Shown one piece after another: positions 21,019 through 31,275 of a DNA stretch of 64,000 bases (position 1 is the stretch's first letter; each line of letters starts with the position of its first letter). A program made the position numbers and the translations under genes. Below the pieces are notes generated by a model, which was given only the letters and a program-made list of their open reading frames with translations, was not told the origin of the DNA and ran no database searches. Location of the stretch: positions 62,001 through 126,000 of the forward strand of contig JAONQW010000002.1 in the NCBI GenBank assembly GCA_028412835.1. Reading direction: 5' to 3'. This stretch comes from Candidatus Pelagibacterales bacterium. GTDB taxonomy: Bacteria > Pseudomonadota > Alphaproteobacteria > Pelagibacterales > AG-422-B15.

Positions 21019-21936
21019 ATGAAAGAACAAACAAACGCAGAGATAGATTTTGCAAAAAAATATTATCTTGGATTCTTTTTAGCTCTTTCAGCAGGTTTGA
21101 TATGGAGTTTTGGTGCTCCTACTATTAGATATATGGTAGATGCTCAAATTTACCAGTGGCATTATTTATTCTGCAGAGGAATTACTGTAGCGACAATTTT
21201 AATATTTTTTTTACTATATAAAGAAGGAATGCAGTTTCATCATAATTTTAGAAGAGTAGGGATATCAGGAATTATAGGTGGCGTAGGACTAGCCTTTGCA
21301 TTCATCTTTTTTATTTTTGGAATGACTTTTACATCTGCTGCAACAACCTTGTTTATGATTGGAACCCAACCACTTTTTGCAGGATTGTTTGCCTATATTT
21401 TTTTGAGAGAGTACGTTAAATCCGCAACTGTTGTGGCATGTTTCATTTCATTATTTGGAATGTTTTTAATGGCATACAATGACTGGTATGCAGGAACCTT
21501 GCTTGGTTGGCTATTCGGATTATTATGTTCTATTGGATTTTCTATTTTTGCAGTAAGTTTGAGATGGCGTCCAGATACGCCTAAATTTACAACGATAATA
21601 ATTGCTGGAATAACTTGTGCGTTGTTTTCTGTTATTATGATCATCCTTTCAGGTGATGATTATTCAATGCCTCTTAGAAATATTTTGCTCAGCATGCTTC
21701 ATGGAACATTTGTTGCAACAGGTTTAATTTGTCTCAGCATCGGTGCAAGATATTTACCAGCAGCAGAATTTATGCTTCTTTCTCTTTTAGAAGTAGTAGG
21801 AGGCGTGCTGTGGTGTTGGATTCCAATATTTGGTATAAATGAAGTTCCATCTACAGTCACATTATTTGGTGGAGTAGCGATTATCTTTTCGATTGCCTAT
21901 CACACAATTGGAACTAGACATAGATCAGCAGTTTAA
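21019..21936 (+). CDS. EamA/DMT family transporter
   Basis: 305 aa, ten predicted TM, duplicated EamA pattern. Confidence 0.85.
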   Translation: MKEQTNAEIDFAKKYYLGFFLALSAGLIWSFGAPTIRYMVDAQIYQWHYLFCRGITVATILIFFLLYKEGMQFHHNFRRVGISGIIGGVGLAFAFIFFIFGMTFTSAATTLFMIGTQPLFAGLFAYIFLREYVKSATVVACFISLFGMFLMAYNDWYAGTLLGWLFGLLCSIGFSIFAVSLRWRPDTPKFTTIIIAGITCALFSVIMIILSGDDYSMPLRNILLSMLHGTFVATGLICLSIGARYLPAAEFMLLSLLEVVGGVLWCWIPIFGINEVPSTVTLFGGVAIIFSIAYHTIGTRHRSAV

Positions 21937-21963
21937 ACTTTATAAATCTGGAAAGGAAAAAAT

Positions 21964-22923
21964 ATGAAAATAGGTTTTATTGGCTTAGGAAACGTAGGCT
22001 TTAAATTAGCAAATAGTATTATAGAAAGTGGTTTCGATTTATTAATTAATGATCTTGATAAAAATACAGGTAAGTTATTAATTGAAAAAGGAGCAAAGTG
22101 GATTGAAACTCCAAAAGAATTAGCTCAAGAGTCTGAAATATCAATTACCTGCCTTCCAAGCCCATCAGTTGTATCCAACGTATTGGAAGGGTCAAAAGGC
22201 TTAATTGAAGGTATGGGTCCAGGAAAACTCTGGATTGAAATGAGCACAACTGACGACAAGGAAATGCAAAGACTTGCAAGTTTAGTTATTGATAAAAATG
22301 CATTTGCCATTGAAGCTCCAGTGTCTGGCGGATGTCATAGAGCTACAACTGGAAATATTGCAATTTTAGTTGGTGGCACTAGAGAGGCATTTGATTTAGC
22401 AATGCCTGCCTTGTCTGCTATTGGGTATCAAATTTTACATATTGGTCCAATTGGAAGTGCATCAGTTTTAAAAGTTGCAACTAATTATTTAGCTTCTACC
22501 CATTTAGTGGCAGTTGGTGAAGCTTTAATGGTTTGTAAAAAAGCAGGTCTAGATTTACCTACAGTTTATGAAGGTATTAAAATAAGTTCTGGAAATAGCT
22601 TCGTTCATGAAACTGAAAGTCAGGTAATAATGAATGGCAGTTATAATATTAATTTTACTATGGATTTAGTTTGTAAGGATGTTGGCTTGTTTGAAAAACT
22701 TGCTCAAGATATGCAAGTACCAACAGAGGTTTCCCCACTGATAACAAAAATATTTAAAGAAGGTAGAGAAAAATATGGAGACCGTGCATGGTCTTCAATG
22801 ATAGTAAAAAGACTGGAAGATGCTTGTGGTGAAGATTTAAGAGCTTTTGGTTATCCAGCTGAATTAGCAGATGACACGCCAAGACGCAAAGGGTATGAAG
22901 TTATACCTAATAATATCAAATAA
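21964..22923 (+). CDS. NAD(P)-dependent beta-hydroxyacid dehydrogenase (3-hydroxyisobutyrate dehydrogenase family)
   Basis: IGFIGLGNVGFKLANSI, EAPVSGGCHRATTGNIAILVGG, KVATNYLAS. Confidence 0.88.
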   Translation: MKIGFIGLGNVGFKLANSIIESGFDLLINDLDKNTGKLLIEKGAKWIETPKELAQESEISITCLPSPSVVSNVLEGSKGLIEGMGPGKLWIEMSTTDDKEMQRLASLVIDKNAFAIEAPVSGGCHRATTGNIAILVGGTREAFDLAMPALSAIGYQILHIGPIGSASVLKVATNYLASTHLVAVGEALMVCKKAGLDLPTVYEGIKISSGNSFVHETESQVIMNGSYNINFTMDLVCKDVGLFEKLAQDMQVPTEVSPLITKIFKEGREKYGDRAWSSMIVKRLEDACGEDLRAFGYPAELADDTPRRKGYEVIPNNIK

Positions 22924-22929
22924 TATTGA

Positions 22930-23595
22930 ATGAGCATTCTACCTGACTTTTTAAGAATAAAAAATGTACCTACAGTTTCATGGAGCTCAGATCGGCCTTT
23001 AAATTTTAAGCCAAAAATAAAAACATTATTTTTCCTAGTATTAGGGCTAACTATTTTTGGATTTGGTGAGTCGCTTTTAATTCATTCAGCAATTGGACTT
23101 AGCCCGTGGGTAGTTTTAGCGGAAGGATTAGCAATCAACTTTAACTGGTCTATTGGTTTTGCTATGTTTGCCAGTAGTGTGGGTGTTTTATTATTTTGGT
23201 TCCCATTAAAACAACAGCCAGGAGTGGGAACGATATTAAATATTTTAGTTATCGCAGGCACTATTGAACTTTCAATGTATCTATTTGATTTTTCAACTGA
23301 TAGTAATTTCATAAATCTGATAGTTGGTTCAGTTGGAGTAGTATTGGTTGGGTTTGGAAGCGGCATATATCTAACAGCAAATCTTGGTCCTGGCCCAAGA
23401 GACGGATTAATGACTGGATTGCAGCGTGTTACGCAATACCCAATTGCTTGGGTAAGAGTTTGTATAGAAGTATCAGTAGTAGGTGTAGGTTGGGTTCTTG
23501 GAGGTACCGTAGGAATAGGCACATTGCTTTTTGCTTTTGGTATTGGGCCAGCAGTAGCTTTTGGACTTCACATTGTTGCAAAAGTGAATAAATAA
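22930..23595 (+). CDS. YczE/YyaS/YitT-like membrane protein
   Basis: LGLSPWVVLAEGLA, LTANLGPGPRDGLMTGLQ; hydrophobic. Confidence 0.75.
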   Translation: MSILPDFLRIKNVPTVSWSSDRPLNFKPKIKTLFFLVLGLTIFGFGESLLIHSAIGLSPWVVLAEGLAINFNWSIGFAMFASSVGVLLFWFPLKQQPGVGTILNILVIAGTIELSMYLFDFSTDSNFINLIVGSVGVVLVGFGSGIYLTANLGPGPRDGLMTGLQRVTQYPIAWVRVCIEVSVVGVGWVLGGTVGIGTLLFAFGIGPAVAFGLHIVAKVNK

Positions 23596-23734
23596 TTAAA
23601 TCAGATACTTACTCTTATATTATTCTGTTCTATTTTGGTGACTTGAAACATCGATAAAATAAGTTAAATGAACATCTAAGATTTTTTTCAAAACTAATAT
23701 TAAATTGAAAAAATTATTATATGGAGTGGTTTAT

Positions 23735-24217
23735 ATGTTTTTTATAAGAATTTTATTTGTAATATTATTTACAGTTAGCATTGCTGTTGCGGCAGGTGGG
23801 AGTGGTGGCTCAAGTGGTGGCTCAGGAGGTGATGGAGTTAACTATGGTAAATATTCTGCTGAACTAAAGCCTATCTTTGTAATGATAAATAATGAAATGT
23901 ATGAAGAAGCATTAATAGAACTCGAAACCTTTGTTTATGAGAATCCACAAAGTGCTGATGGATGGAATTCTATTGGTTTTGCATCAAGAAAATTGGGAAA
24001 CTTTGAAGATGCAGAAATATATTATAGTTTAGGCTTAGAAATAAATTCTGAGCATAAGGGCATCTTAGAGTACCAAGGCGAACTTTATATTCAAACAAAC
24101 AGAATCGAAAAAGCAAAAGAAAATTTAGCAATTTTAGATAAAATGTGCAGTTTTAACTGTTCTTATAGAGATAAGCTTGCAAGAAAAATTGATGATGCTA
24201 TAGCTTCAGCTTTTTGA
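23735..24217 (+). CDS. Secreted TPR-containing protein with Gly/Ser-rich N-terminus
   Basis: SD-like GGAG upstream of ATG at 23735 (ORF track uses TTG at 23705); signal peptide then GGSGGSSGGSGGDG; two TPR-like helical pairs. Confidence 0.75.
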   Translation: MFFIRILFVILFTVSIAVAAGGSGGSSGGSGGDGVNYGKYSAELKPIFVMINNEMYEEALIELETFVYENPQSADGWNSIGFASRKLGNFEDAEIYYSLGLEINSEHKGILEYQGELYIQTNRIEKAKENLAILDKMCSFNCSYRDKLARKIDDAIASAF

Positions 24218-24222
24218 ATTAG

Positions 24223-25107
24223 TTAACTAATCCTATTAACTTTTTTTGTTTGTAACTGTAAAAAGCTTAAGATCAAAGGCGCTATCAATGAAATATAAAG
24301 GCCAATCACTAAATAAGAGACTGCTGCTTCAACACTATGGTTAAAATTTATTATTTCTAGAATTTGATCAACACTTCTATTTAATTGAATAAAGCCAGCT
24401 AAGGCTAAAATTGTAGATAAAATTTTAAATGCTAAATTTTGAGGGCTTTCAAAATTAAAATATTTAATATCTATAATTTGGCCTATAAAAAATCCCATAA
24501 CTAAACTTCCTAGTGCTACAGAAACTATTTTATCCTCTCCGTCTGGCCAAGTTAAGTAGAGTAATAAAATACAACTTAGATAAATAAGAAAATGTTTTAA
24601 ATTTGATAGGTTTCTAATCCATAAACCTTTATCTCCCAATAGGACATTCAATAAAAATATTGATATTAGTCCAAATATAATTCCACCGATTACATCCGAG
24701 GTATCATGAACCCCCAAATAGATTCTACTAAATGAAATTGTAAGAATTAAAAATATTAATAAAACTTTCAAAAAAATATTTTTTGTATTTAAAAATAAAA
24801 ATCCCCAGATAACGACTGCCAATTGAGCATGACCACTAGGAAAACCATAAGAAAGATCAACAGGGCTTGCCCAAGGGTCAATATTAAGGATAACGTCAGG
24901 TCTGGGATCTTGAAAAAAATCTTTTAAATAAGTGTTTATGAGTGCACTAATAAAAACAAATAATGTAAATGTTCCAAATACTTTCCTATCAAAAAACCAA
25001 AAACAAAAAGGGACAAATAGAAACAAAAAATCTTTATACCCTAACCAAGTAACATATTGAAAAAAAATTGTTAAATTAGGACTCCTAATTGAATTTATCC
25101 ATTCCAT
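24223..25107 (-). CDS. PAP2-type phosphatase membrane protein
   Basis: LKDFFQDPRP, YGFPSGHAQLA, RIYLGVHDTSDVIGG. Confidence 0.9.
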   Translation of the reverse strand: MEWINSIRSPNLTIFFQYVTWLGYKDFLFLFVPFCFWFFDRKVFGTFTLFVFISALINTYLKDFFQDPRPDVILNIDPWASPVDLSYGFPSGHAQLAVVIWGFLFLNTKNIFLKVLLIFLILTISFSRIYLGVHDTSDVIGGIIFGLISIFLLNVLLGDKGLWIRNLSNLKHFLIYLSCILLLYLTWPDGEDKIVSVALGSLVMGFFIGQIIDIKYFNFESPQNLAFKILSTILALAGFIQLNRSVDQILEIINFNHSVEAAVSYLVIGLYISLIAPLILSFLQLQTKKVNRIS

Positions 25108-25113
25108 ATAAAT

Positions 25114-25701
25114 TTACTCTTGTTTATATCCATATTCGAGAGAAGCATCTGTAATAGCATGATAGAAAGAATCAGCAAAACTCCTATAAGCCATAAAGTT
25201 ATATGTATTTGGATTATCGTTTAGCATATCAATTGAAAATGCTATTCCATGATAGACTGAGTTAGCACAATTATTTATTTTAAATTCATTTAAGTCTAAT
25301 GGACATCCTTTCTTAATAATATTAATTGCATTTTCACCTGCTATTTGAAGAATGATACGTGAGTGAGATAAATCAGTTATTGCAAAATCTTCATCAGAAC
25401 AGCTAGTATTAATTTGATCAAGAATACTTATATTACTCGAAACAATAGTCCATACCTTTGGACCATTCCATTGTATTCTTGTTTTTAAGTTGGCTGAAAC
25501 TGTACCAGGACTAGCTGATAGTATTTGACTGTCAATTTTCAACGAGGATATATCTAGCTTACTAGTTTTATACTGAACAATTTGATATATTTTAGCATTT
25601 GTAATTTCTGAAATTTTTATAATTTTATTAATACTTTTACCTTCAAAATTACCAAAATATCCCAATACAGCTGTATTAGCTAGTGGTGAAACTCTACTCA
25701 T
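25114..25701 (-). CDS. soxG: Sarcosine oxidase gamma-type subunit
   Basis: Last gene of a heterotetrameric sarcosine-oxidase-like operon; DLSHSRIILQIAGENAINIIKKGCPLDL is typical of SoxG. Confidence 0.82.
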   Translation of the reverse strand: MSRVSPLANTAVLGYFGNFEGKSINKIIKISEITNAKIYQIVQYKTSKLDISSLKIDSQILSASPGTVSANLKTRIQWNGPKVWTIVSSNISILDQINTSCSDEDFAITDLSHSRIILQIAGENAINIIKKGCPLDLNEFKINNCANSVYHGIAFSIDMLNDNPNTYNFMAYRSFADSFYHAITDASLEYGYKQE

Positions 25702-28694
25702 GACCTTACCCTTTGACCTTCTGGATCTACATAGTGTTGAGAAACAACCTCAACAGGAATAGAAACATTTTTAAGTGGGGATACTGCAAATATTTTTTCA
25801 CCTATTTTATTTTTCCCATCTTTTATGATAGCTAATGAAAAAGGATTATCAAATTCTACACTCCAACAAGAAGCTGAAATATATCCTAATTTAGGAACTG
25901 GCAATAAAGAATTCTCATTCTTAATGAGATATGACCCTTCAGGAATAGATGTTTTTTTATCAATTGGAACTATACCAACAATCCTTTCTCTGTCTGGTTC
26001 ATTGAATGCTTTTCTACTTAGTGATCTTTTTCCAACAAAATCCTTTTTTTGACTAAGCATATTTTCAAGTGATAAGTCATAAGCAATGGTTCGACCATCA
26101 ATTTCTGAACCCGCTACATGTCCCATTTCAATTCGAAGTATAGATAGAGCTTCAGTACCATACGGCTGTATATTAAATTCTTTTCCAAGATCAATAATTT
26201 CATCCCACATTAGGTTGCCAAAATCAGACATTATATTTATCTCATAAGCAAGCTCACCTGAAAATGAAATTCTAAATATTCTTGCAGTAGTATCTTTAAA
26301 TTTAACTTCTTTATAACCCATGAATGGCAATGCTTCATTTGATAGATCTTCACTTGGAAAAATTCTACTTAAAAGCATTCTGGATTTAGGTCCAGCAACT
26401 GCTGCGCTTGCCCATTGTTCAGTTGTAGAAACTACACTTACATCTAATTCAGGCCATACGACTTGTAGATAATATTCTAAATGCATAAGAACATTAGCAG
26501 CTTGCGCAGTTGTCGTAGTCATATGAAAATTATTTTCAGAAATTCTAGTAGTTGTTCCATCGTCAAAAACTACACCATCTTCTCGAAGCATTACACCATA
26601 GCGAGCTTTACCAATTGGCAATTTTAAAAAAGCATTGGTATAAATTCTGTTAAGAAATTCTGCAGAGTCTTTTCCCTTAATATCTATCTTACCCAACGAT
26701 GTAACATCGCATACACCTACATTTTTTCTTACATTTAGAGCTTCTCTTTTTGAAGCTTGATGAAGTGTCTCTTTATTTTCTTTATAATATCGGGGTCTCA
26801 ACCAAAGGCCAGCATCGACAAAAACGGCGCCGTGTTGTTCGTGCCATTGGTGCATAGGAGATTTTCGAGTTGCTTTGTAGTTTTTTCCTACCTCACGACC
26901 AATTATTGTACCTATGGTCACTGATGTGTAAGGTGGTCGAAAAGTAGTATGGCCAACCTCTGGAACAATTTTCTTTTCAAGTTCAGAAACAAGCTGCAGT
27001 CCATTTAGATTACTTGTTTTGCCCTGGTCTGTCGCCATGCCCAAAGTGGTATATCTTTTTACATGCTCAATCGATCTAAAGCCTTCTTGAACAGCAAGCT
27101 GAATGTCTGATACTGCTACATCATTTTGAAAATCAACAAATCTTTTATAATGTTTTTTATTTGGTAAGGGCATACACCAGAACTTATCATGCTGGCCATA
27201 TTGTTTTTCATCAGAAATTGGAATTAATGTTGCTATACCATTCTTTGTTATTTCATTTGATAGATTAAAGCCCTTTTCAAAACCTTCTTTTAAACTTTTT
27301 TGTAAAGTCATACTTCCATTAGCTGAACCAATCACAGTTTCCTTTTGTCGTGATTTGTCTGGTAAAAAGGTGTCTGAATTTGCATCATATTTTAATTTGT
27401 TTCCAGATTGTGAGGCTAAATGTACAGTAGGTGTCCAGTTGCCTGAAACAAATACACTATCACACGCTATTTCTTCTAAATTTTTATATCCATCTTTATT
27501 ATTATTTAATTCACCAACAGTTACAGATTTTACTTTTTTATATCCTGAGGTATTTGCAATTCCATGAGAAAACTTAATTTGAATTCCTAATTTTTTAGCT
27601 TCATTTACTATACCAGCATCAGAGTCATTTCTTGTATCAATAATGATTGGAGCAATACCTTGATTCTTATATTCGATTGCTGTTTCATAAGCTGTATCAT
27701 TATTTGTAAATATAATTGGTTTCTTTCCAGCAAGTACTCCATAAATTTTTAGATATTCTTTGGCTGATGATGCAAGCATGATTCCTGGCCTATCATTATT
27801 TGCAAAAACTAAAGGACGTTCAATTGAACCAGTTGATATGATGACCTGCTTAGCTCTAATATACCAAAGCCTTTGTCTTGGGGAAAAAGCCACTGGATTA
27901 TCTAAGTGGTCCTTGCAGCGTTCAAACATAACTAACATATTGTGATCATAGTATCCAAATACCTGAGATCGTTTTTTTAGTATTACATTAGGCAGAGATT
28001 TTAATTCAGCAATCGCTTCTTCGACCCACTCATCACCATTTTTGTTGCCTATAGTCACATTATCAATCAAAAGTGAGCCACCAAATCTGGGCTTATCCTC
28101 TGCCATTATAACGCGTGCACCATTTTTTGCTGCCGCCAAAGCACTTGAAATTCCAGATGGTCCAGATCCAACAACTAGAATATCACAGTGTTCGTATTGA
28201 TGCTCATACCTATCAGGGTCAGGTTTCAAAGAAGCTGTTCCCATACCAGCAGCTTTTCTAATAATTGGCTCATAAACTTTATACCAAAAACTTTTTGGCC
28301 ACATAAAAGTTTTGTAATAAAAGCCTGCTGGGAAAAACCTATTTAAAAAATTATTTATTGCCCATACATCAAAAGATACTGATGGCCAGCAATTTTGACT
28401 TTCTATTCTTAAGCCTTTAACTAGCTCAACTTCAGTAACATTTACATTTGGTTCAGTTATATCATTTTTATAGAGCTGAACTTTACCATTAGCATCTTCA
28501 ACACCTGCAGCAATAATTCCTCTAGGCCGATGATATTTAAAGCTTCTTCCAATAAGATGAACTCCATTCGCAAGAAGTGCAGAAGCTATTGTATCACCCT
28601 TGTATCCAAAATACGTTTTACCATTAAAAATAAAAGAAATTTTTTTATTTCTTTGGATTTTACCTCCATCTTTAATTCTATACTTTTGCATCAT
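25698..28694 (-). CDS. soxA: Sarcosine oxidase alpha-type subunit
   Basis: 998 aa; FNGKTYFGYKGDTIASALLANG, LVVGSGPSGISSALAAAKNGARV, C-terminal GCV_T-like half. Confidence 0.92.
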   Translation of the reverse strand: MMQKYRIKDGGKIQRNKKISFIFNGKTYFGYKGDTIASALLANGVHLIGRSFKYHRPRGIIAAGVEDANGKVQLYKNDITEPNVNVTEVELVKGLRIESQNCWPSVSFDVWAINNFLNRFFPAGFYYKTFMWPKSFWYKVYEPIIRKAAGMGTASLKPDPDRYEHQYEHCDILVVGSGPSGISSALAAAKNGARVIMAEDKPRFGGSLLIDNVTIGNKNGDEWVEEAIAELKSLPNVILKKRSQVFGYYDHNMLVMFERCKDHLDNPVAFSPRQRLWYIRAKQVIISTGSIERPLVFANNDRPGIMLASSAKEYLKIYGVLAGKKPIIFTNNDTAYETAIEYKNQGIAPIIIDTRNDSDAGIVNEAKKLGIQIKFSHGIANTSGYKKVKSVTVGELNNNKDGYKNLEEIACDSVFVSGNWTPTVHLASQSGNKLKYDANSDTFLPDKSRQKETVIGSANGSMTLQKSLKEGFEKGFNLSNEITKNGIATLIPISDEKQYGQHDKFWCMPLPNKKHYKRFVDFQNDVAVSDIQLAVQEGFRSIEHVKRYTTLGMATDQGKTSNLNGLQLVSELEKKIVPEVGHTTFRPPYTSVTIGTIIGREVGKNYKATRKSPMHQWHEQHGAVFVDAGLWLRPRYYKENKETLHQASKREALNVRKNVGVCDVTSLGKIDIKGKDSAEFLNRIYTNAFLKLPIGKARYGVMLREDGVVFDDGTTTRISENNFHMTTTTAQAANVLMHLEYYLQVVWPELDVSVVSTTEQWASAAVAGPKSRMLLSRIFPSEDLSNEALPFMGYKEVKFKDTTARIFRISFSGELAYEINIMSDFGNLMWDEIIDLGKEFNIQPYGTEALSILRIEMGHVAGSEIDGRTIAYDLSLENMLSQKKDFVGKRSLSRKAFNEPDRERIVGIVPIDKKTSIPEGSYLIKNENSLLPVPKLGYISASCWSVEFDNPFSLAIIKDGKNKIGEKIFAVSPLKNVSIPVEVVSQHYVDPEGQRVRS

Positions 28695-28966
28695 TAATCG
28701 TGTAGTTCTTCCTGTATTTCTAGAGTTTTAATTATTTCATGAGTTGCTGTATTTCGATGAACTTTAAACCATCGACGACATCCTGAAGTATGGTGCCATA
28801 ATTCTAAATGTTTTCCACGAGGGTTGTTTCTGTAATAAACAAAACTATCCCACTCCAAATCACTTATTTCACTATTTAATTCTGGACGTTTAATAGTTGC
28901 ATCACCACCATAAGAAAATTCATTTTGTGAACGCTCACCACAATACGGACATTTAATTTCAAGCAT
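28694..28966 (-). CDS. soxD: Sarcosine oxidase delta-type subunit
   Basis: MLEIKCPYCGERSQNEFSYGGDA...YYRNNPRGKHLELWHHTSGCRRWF; internal Met chosen as start. Confidence 0.9.
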   Translation of the reverse strand: MLEIKCPYCGERSQNEFSYGGDATIKRPELNSEISDLEWDSFVYYRNNPRGKHLELWHHTSGCRRWFKVHRNTATHEIIKTLEIQEELHD

Positions 28967-28967
28967 A

Positions 28968-30224
28968 TCAGCTAATCCAAGTTTTTGTACCAAGACCCTT
29001 TTCATCAAGAAGATGTCCTGTATGAAACCTATCAAGTTTAAAAGGTATACTTAATTCATGGGGTTCATTGGTAGCAATAGTATGTGCAAATGTTAGTCCA
29101 GAAACTGGTGTTGCCTTAAAACCACCATAACACCAACCACAATTCAAATACACCCCATCGATATGAGTCTTATCAATTATTGGTGAGCCATCCATTGACA
29201 TATCCATAATACCTCCCCAAGTTCGTAATATTTTAAGTCTACTTAAATTTGGAAACAGAGCGACACCTTCGGTTAGCACATGTTGAATAGTTGGGAGATT
29301 ACCTCTTTGAGCGTAACTATTATAACCATCTAAATCACCACCCATAACCATTTCACCTTTATCAGATTGACTGCAGTAGAAATGTCCTGCACCAAAAGTT
29401 ACTACACCATCAAGCATTGGTTTTACTGGTTCAGACACACAAGCTTGCAATACATGGGCTTCAATTGGTAAAGTCATATTTAACTTTTCAGCAAGTATCG
29501 AAGTACTTCCAGCAACACATAAACCAACTTTTTTTGTCTTAATATTTCCACGTGAAGTTTGTACTCCTGATACTTTTCCATTTTCAATATCAAAACTATT
29601 TACTTCACAGTGCTGAATTATATCAACTCCTAAATCATCAGCCGCTCTTGCATATCCCCATGCAACTGCATCATGTCGGGCTGTTCCACCAATTGGCTGC
29701 AACAAACCACCGAATATTGGAAAGCGAGCATTGTCTGAAAAATCTGCAAAAGGAATCATTTTTCTTACTTCTTCACGACCAAGGAGAGAAGCGTCGATAC
29801 CATTCAACCGCATTGAATTACCTCTTCTAGAGAAAGAATTTATTTGTGCGTCTGAGTGCGCAAGATTTAGAATCCCCCTTGGAGAATACATCACATTATA
29901 GTTCAGTTCCTGACTTAAATCTTTCCACATCTGCATACCATGATCATAAAAAAGATTATTAGCATCGTGCATATAATTTGATCTTAATATGGTAGTATTT
30001 CTTCCAATATTACCACCACCGATCCAACCTTTTTCAAGGATAGCAATATTCTTTATTCCATAATCTTTTGCAAGATGATATGCCGTAGCCAATCCGTGAC
30101 CACCTCCACCAATGATAATGGCATCATATTCTTTTTTGGGTTCAGGATCTCTCCAAGCCACATCCCAATTTTTATGGCCATTAAATGCATTTTTGATTAA
30201 ACTAAAAATTGAGTATTTCTTCAA
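28968..30224 (-). CDS. soxB: Sarcosine oxidase beta-type subunit
   Basis: YDAIIIGGGGHGLATAYHLAKDYGI, GGNIGRNTTILRSNY, CGWCYGGFKATPVSG. Confidence 0.92.
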   Translation of the reverse strand: MKKYSIFSLIKNAFNGHKNWDVAWRDPEPKKEYDAIIIGGGGHGLATAYHLAKDYGIKNIAILEKGWIGGGNIGRNTTILRSNYMHDANNLFYDHGMQMWKDLSQELNYNVMYSPRGILNLAHSDAQINSFSRRGNSMRLNGIDASLLGREEVRKMIPFADFSDNARFPIFGGLLQPIGGTARHDAVAWGYARAADDLGVDIIQHCEVNSFDIENGKVSGVQTSRGNIKTKKVGLCVAGSTSILAEKLNMTLPIEAHVLQACVSEPVKPMLDGVVTFGAGHFYCSQSDKGEMVMGGDLDGYNSYAQRGNLPTIQHVLTEGVALFPNLSRLKILRTWGGIMDMSMDGSPIIDKTHIDGVYLNCGWCYGGFKATPVSGLTFAHTIATNEPHELSIPFKLDRFHTGHLLDEKGLGTKTWIS

Positions 30225-30289
30225 AATATTGACCTCTAATATATAATAACATAGTAACTTTATTGTAATTTAAAAGATAATATTAACTA

Positions 30290-31273
30290 ATGTCAAAGAA
30301 TAAGAACTATCGAATTGATAATCTGCAGTACTGTAATTGGTCTAAGGAAATATTTGAATCTAATCGTGAAGCAGGTCTTGATGCTATTCATGTGACTATT
30401 GCATATCATGAAGATTATGATGAAGTTCAGGAAAATTTTGAAGAATGGAAAGAGTATTTTGCAATTTATCCCGAGCTAATTTTTCAAGGTAGATCATACT
30501 TAGATATAGAAAAAGCACATAATGAAAATAAAACAGCTGTTTTCTTTGGTTTTCAAAATTGCTCTCCTATCGAAGATGATATTAAGTTAGTAGAGTCAGT
30601 TCATCAAATGGGTGCAGTTTTTATGCAGCTTACCTACAACAATCAATCACTACTAGCAACTGGATGTTATGAGGAAAATGATAGTGGTGTCACAAGAATG
30701 GGAAAGGAAGTTATTAGAGAAATGAATAGGGTTGGCCTAATTATTGATATGTCACATTCTGCAGATAAATCCACTTTTGATGCTATTAATCTTTCTGAAA
30801 AACCTATTGCTATTACACATGCTAATCCATTATTTTGGCATAAAGCAAAAAGAAATAAACCTAATGATATTCTAAAAGCCTTAGGTGAATCTGGTGGAAT
30901 GCTAGGATTGTCTTTATACCCGCATCATTTACTAGATGGAACAAATTGTACCTTAGATAGTTTTTGTCAAATGGTTGCAAAAACTGCTGAAATTATTGGC
31001 ACTAAAAATTTAGGTATTGGTTCGGATCTTTGTTTGAAGCAACCTGACAGTATTGTGGAATGGATGAGAAATGGAACTTGGACTAAGACTAAAGATTATG
31101 GGGAAGGAACAGCCTCTAATGCTGCTTTTCCTAATCAGCCTGAATGGTTTCAAGATGCAAGAGGGTTTAATAATATTGAAAAAGGCTTAAAGAAAGTAGG
31201 CTTTAATAATGAAGAGTTGCACGGAATTTTAGGTGATAATTGGTTTAATTTTTATAAAGATTATATTAATTGA
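30290..31273 (+). CDS. Membrane dipeptidase (peptidase M19)
   Basis: HVTIAYHEDYDE, MQLTYNNQSLLATGCYEENDSGVTRMGKEVIREMNRVGLIIDMSHSADKST. Confidence 0.9.
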   Translation: MSKNKNYRIDNLQYCNWSKEIFESNREAGLDAIHVTIAYHEDYDEVQENFEEWKEYFAIYPELIFQGRSYLDIEKAHNENKTAVFFGFQNCSPIEDDIKLVESVHQMGAVFMQLTYNNQSLLATGCYEENDSGVTRMGKEVIREMNRVGLIIDMSHSADKSTFDAINLSEKPIAITHANPLFWHKAKRNKPNDILKALGESGGMLGLSLYPHHLLDGTNCTLDSFCQMVAKTAEIIGTKNLGIGSDLCLKQPDSIVEWMRNGTWTKTKDYGEGTASNAAFPNQPEWFQDARGFNNIEKGLKKVGFNNEELHGILGDNWFNFYKDYIN

Positions 31274-31275
31274 TT

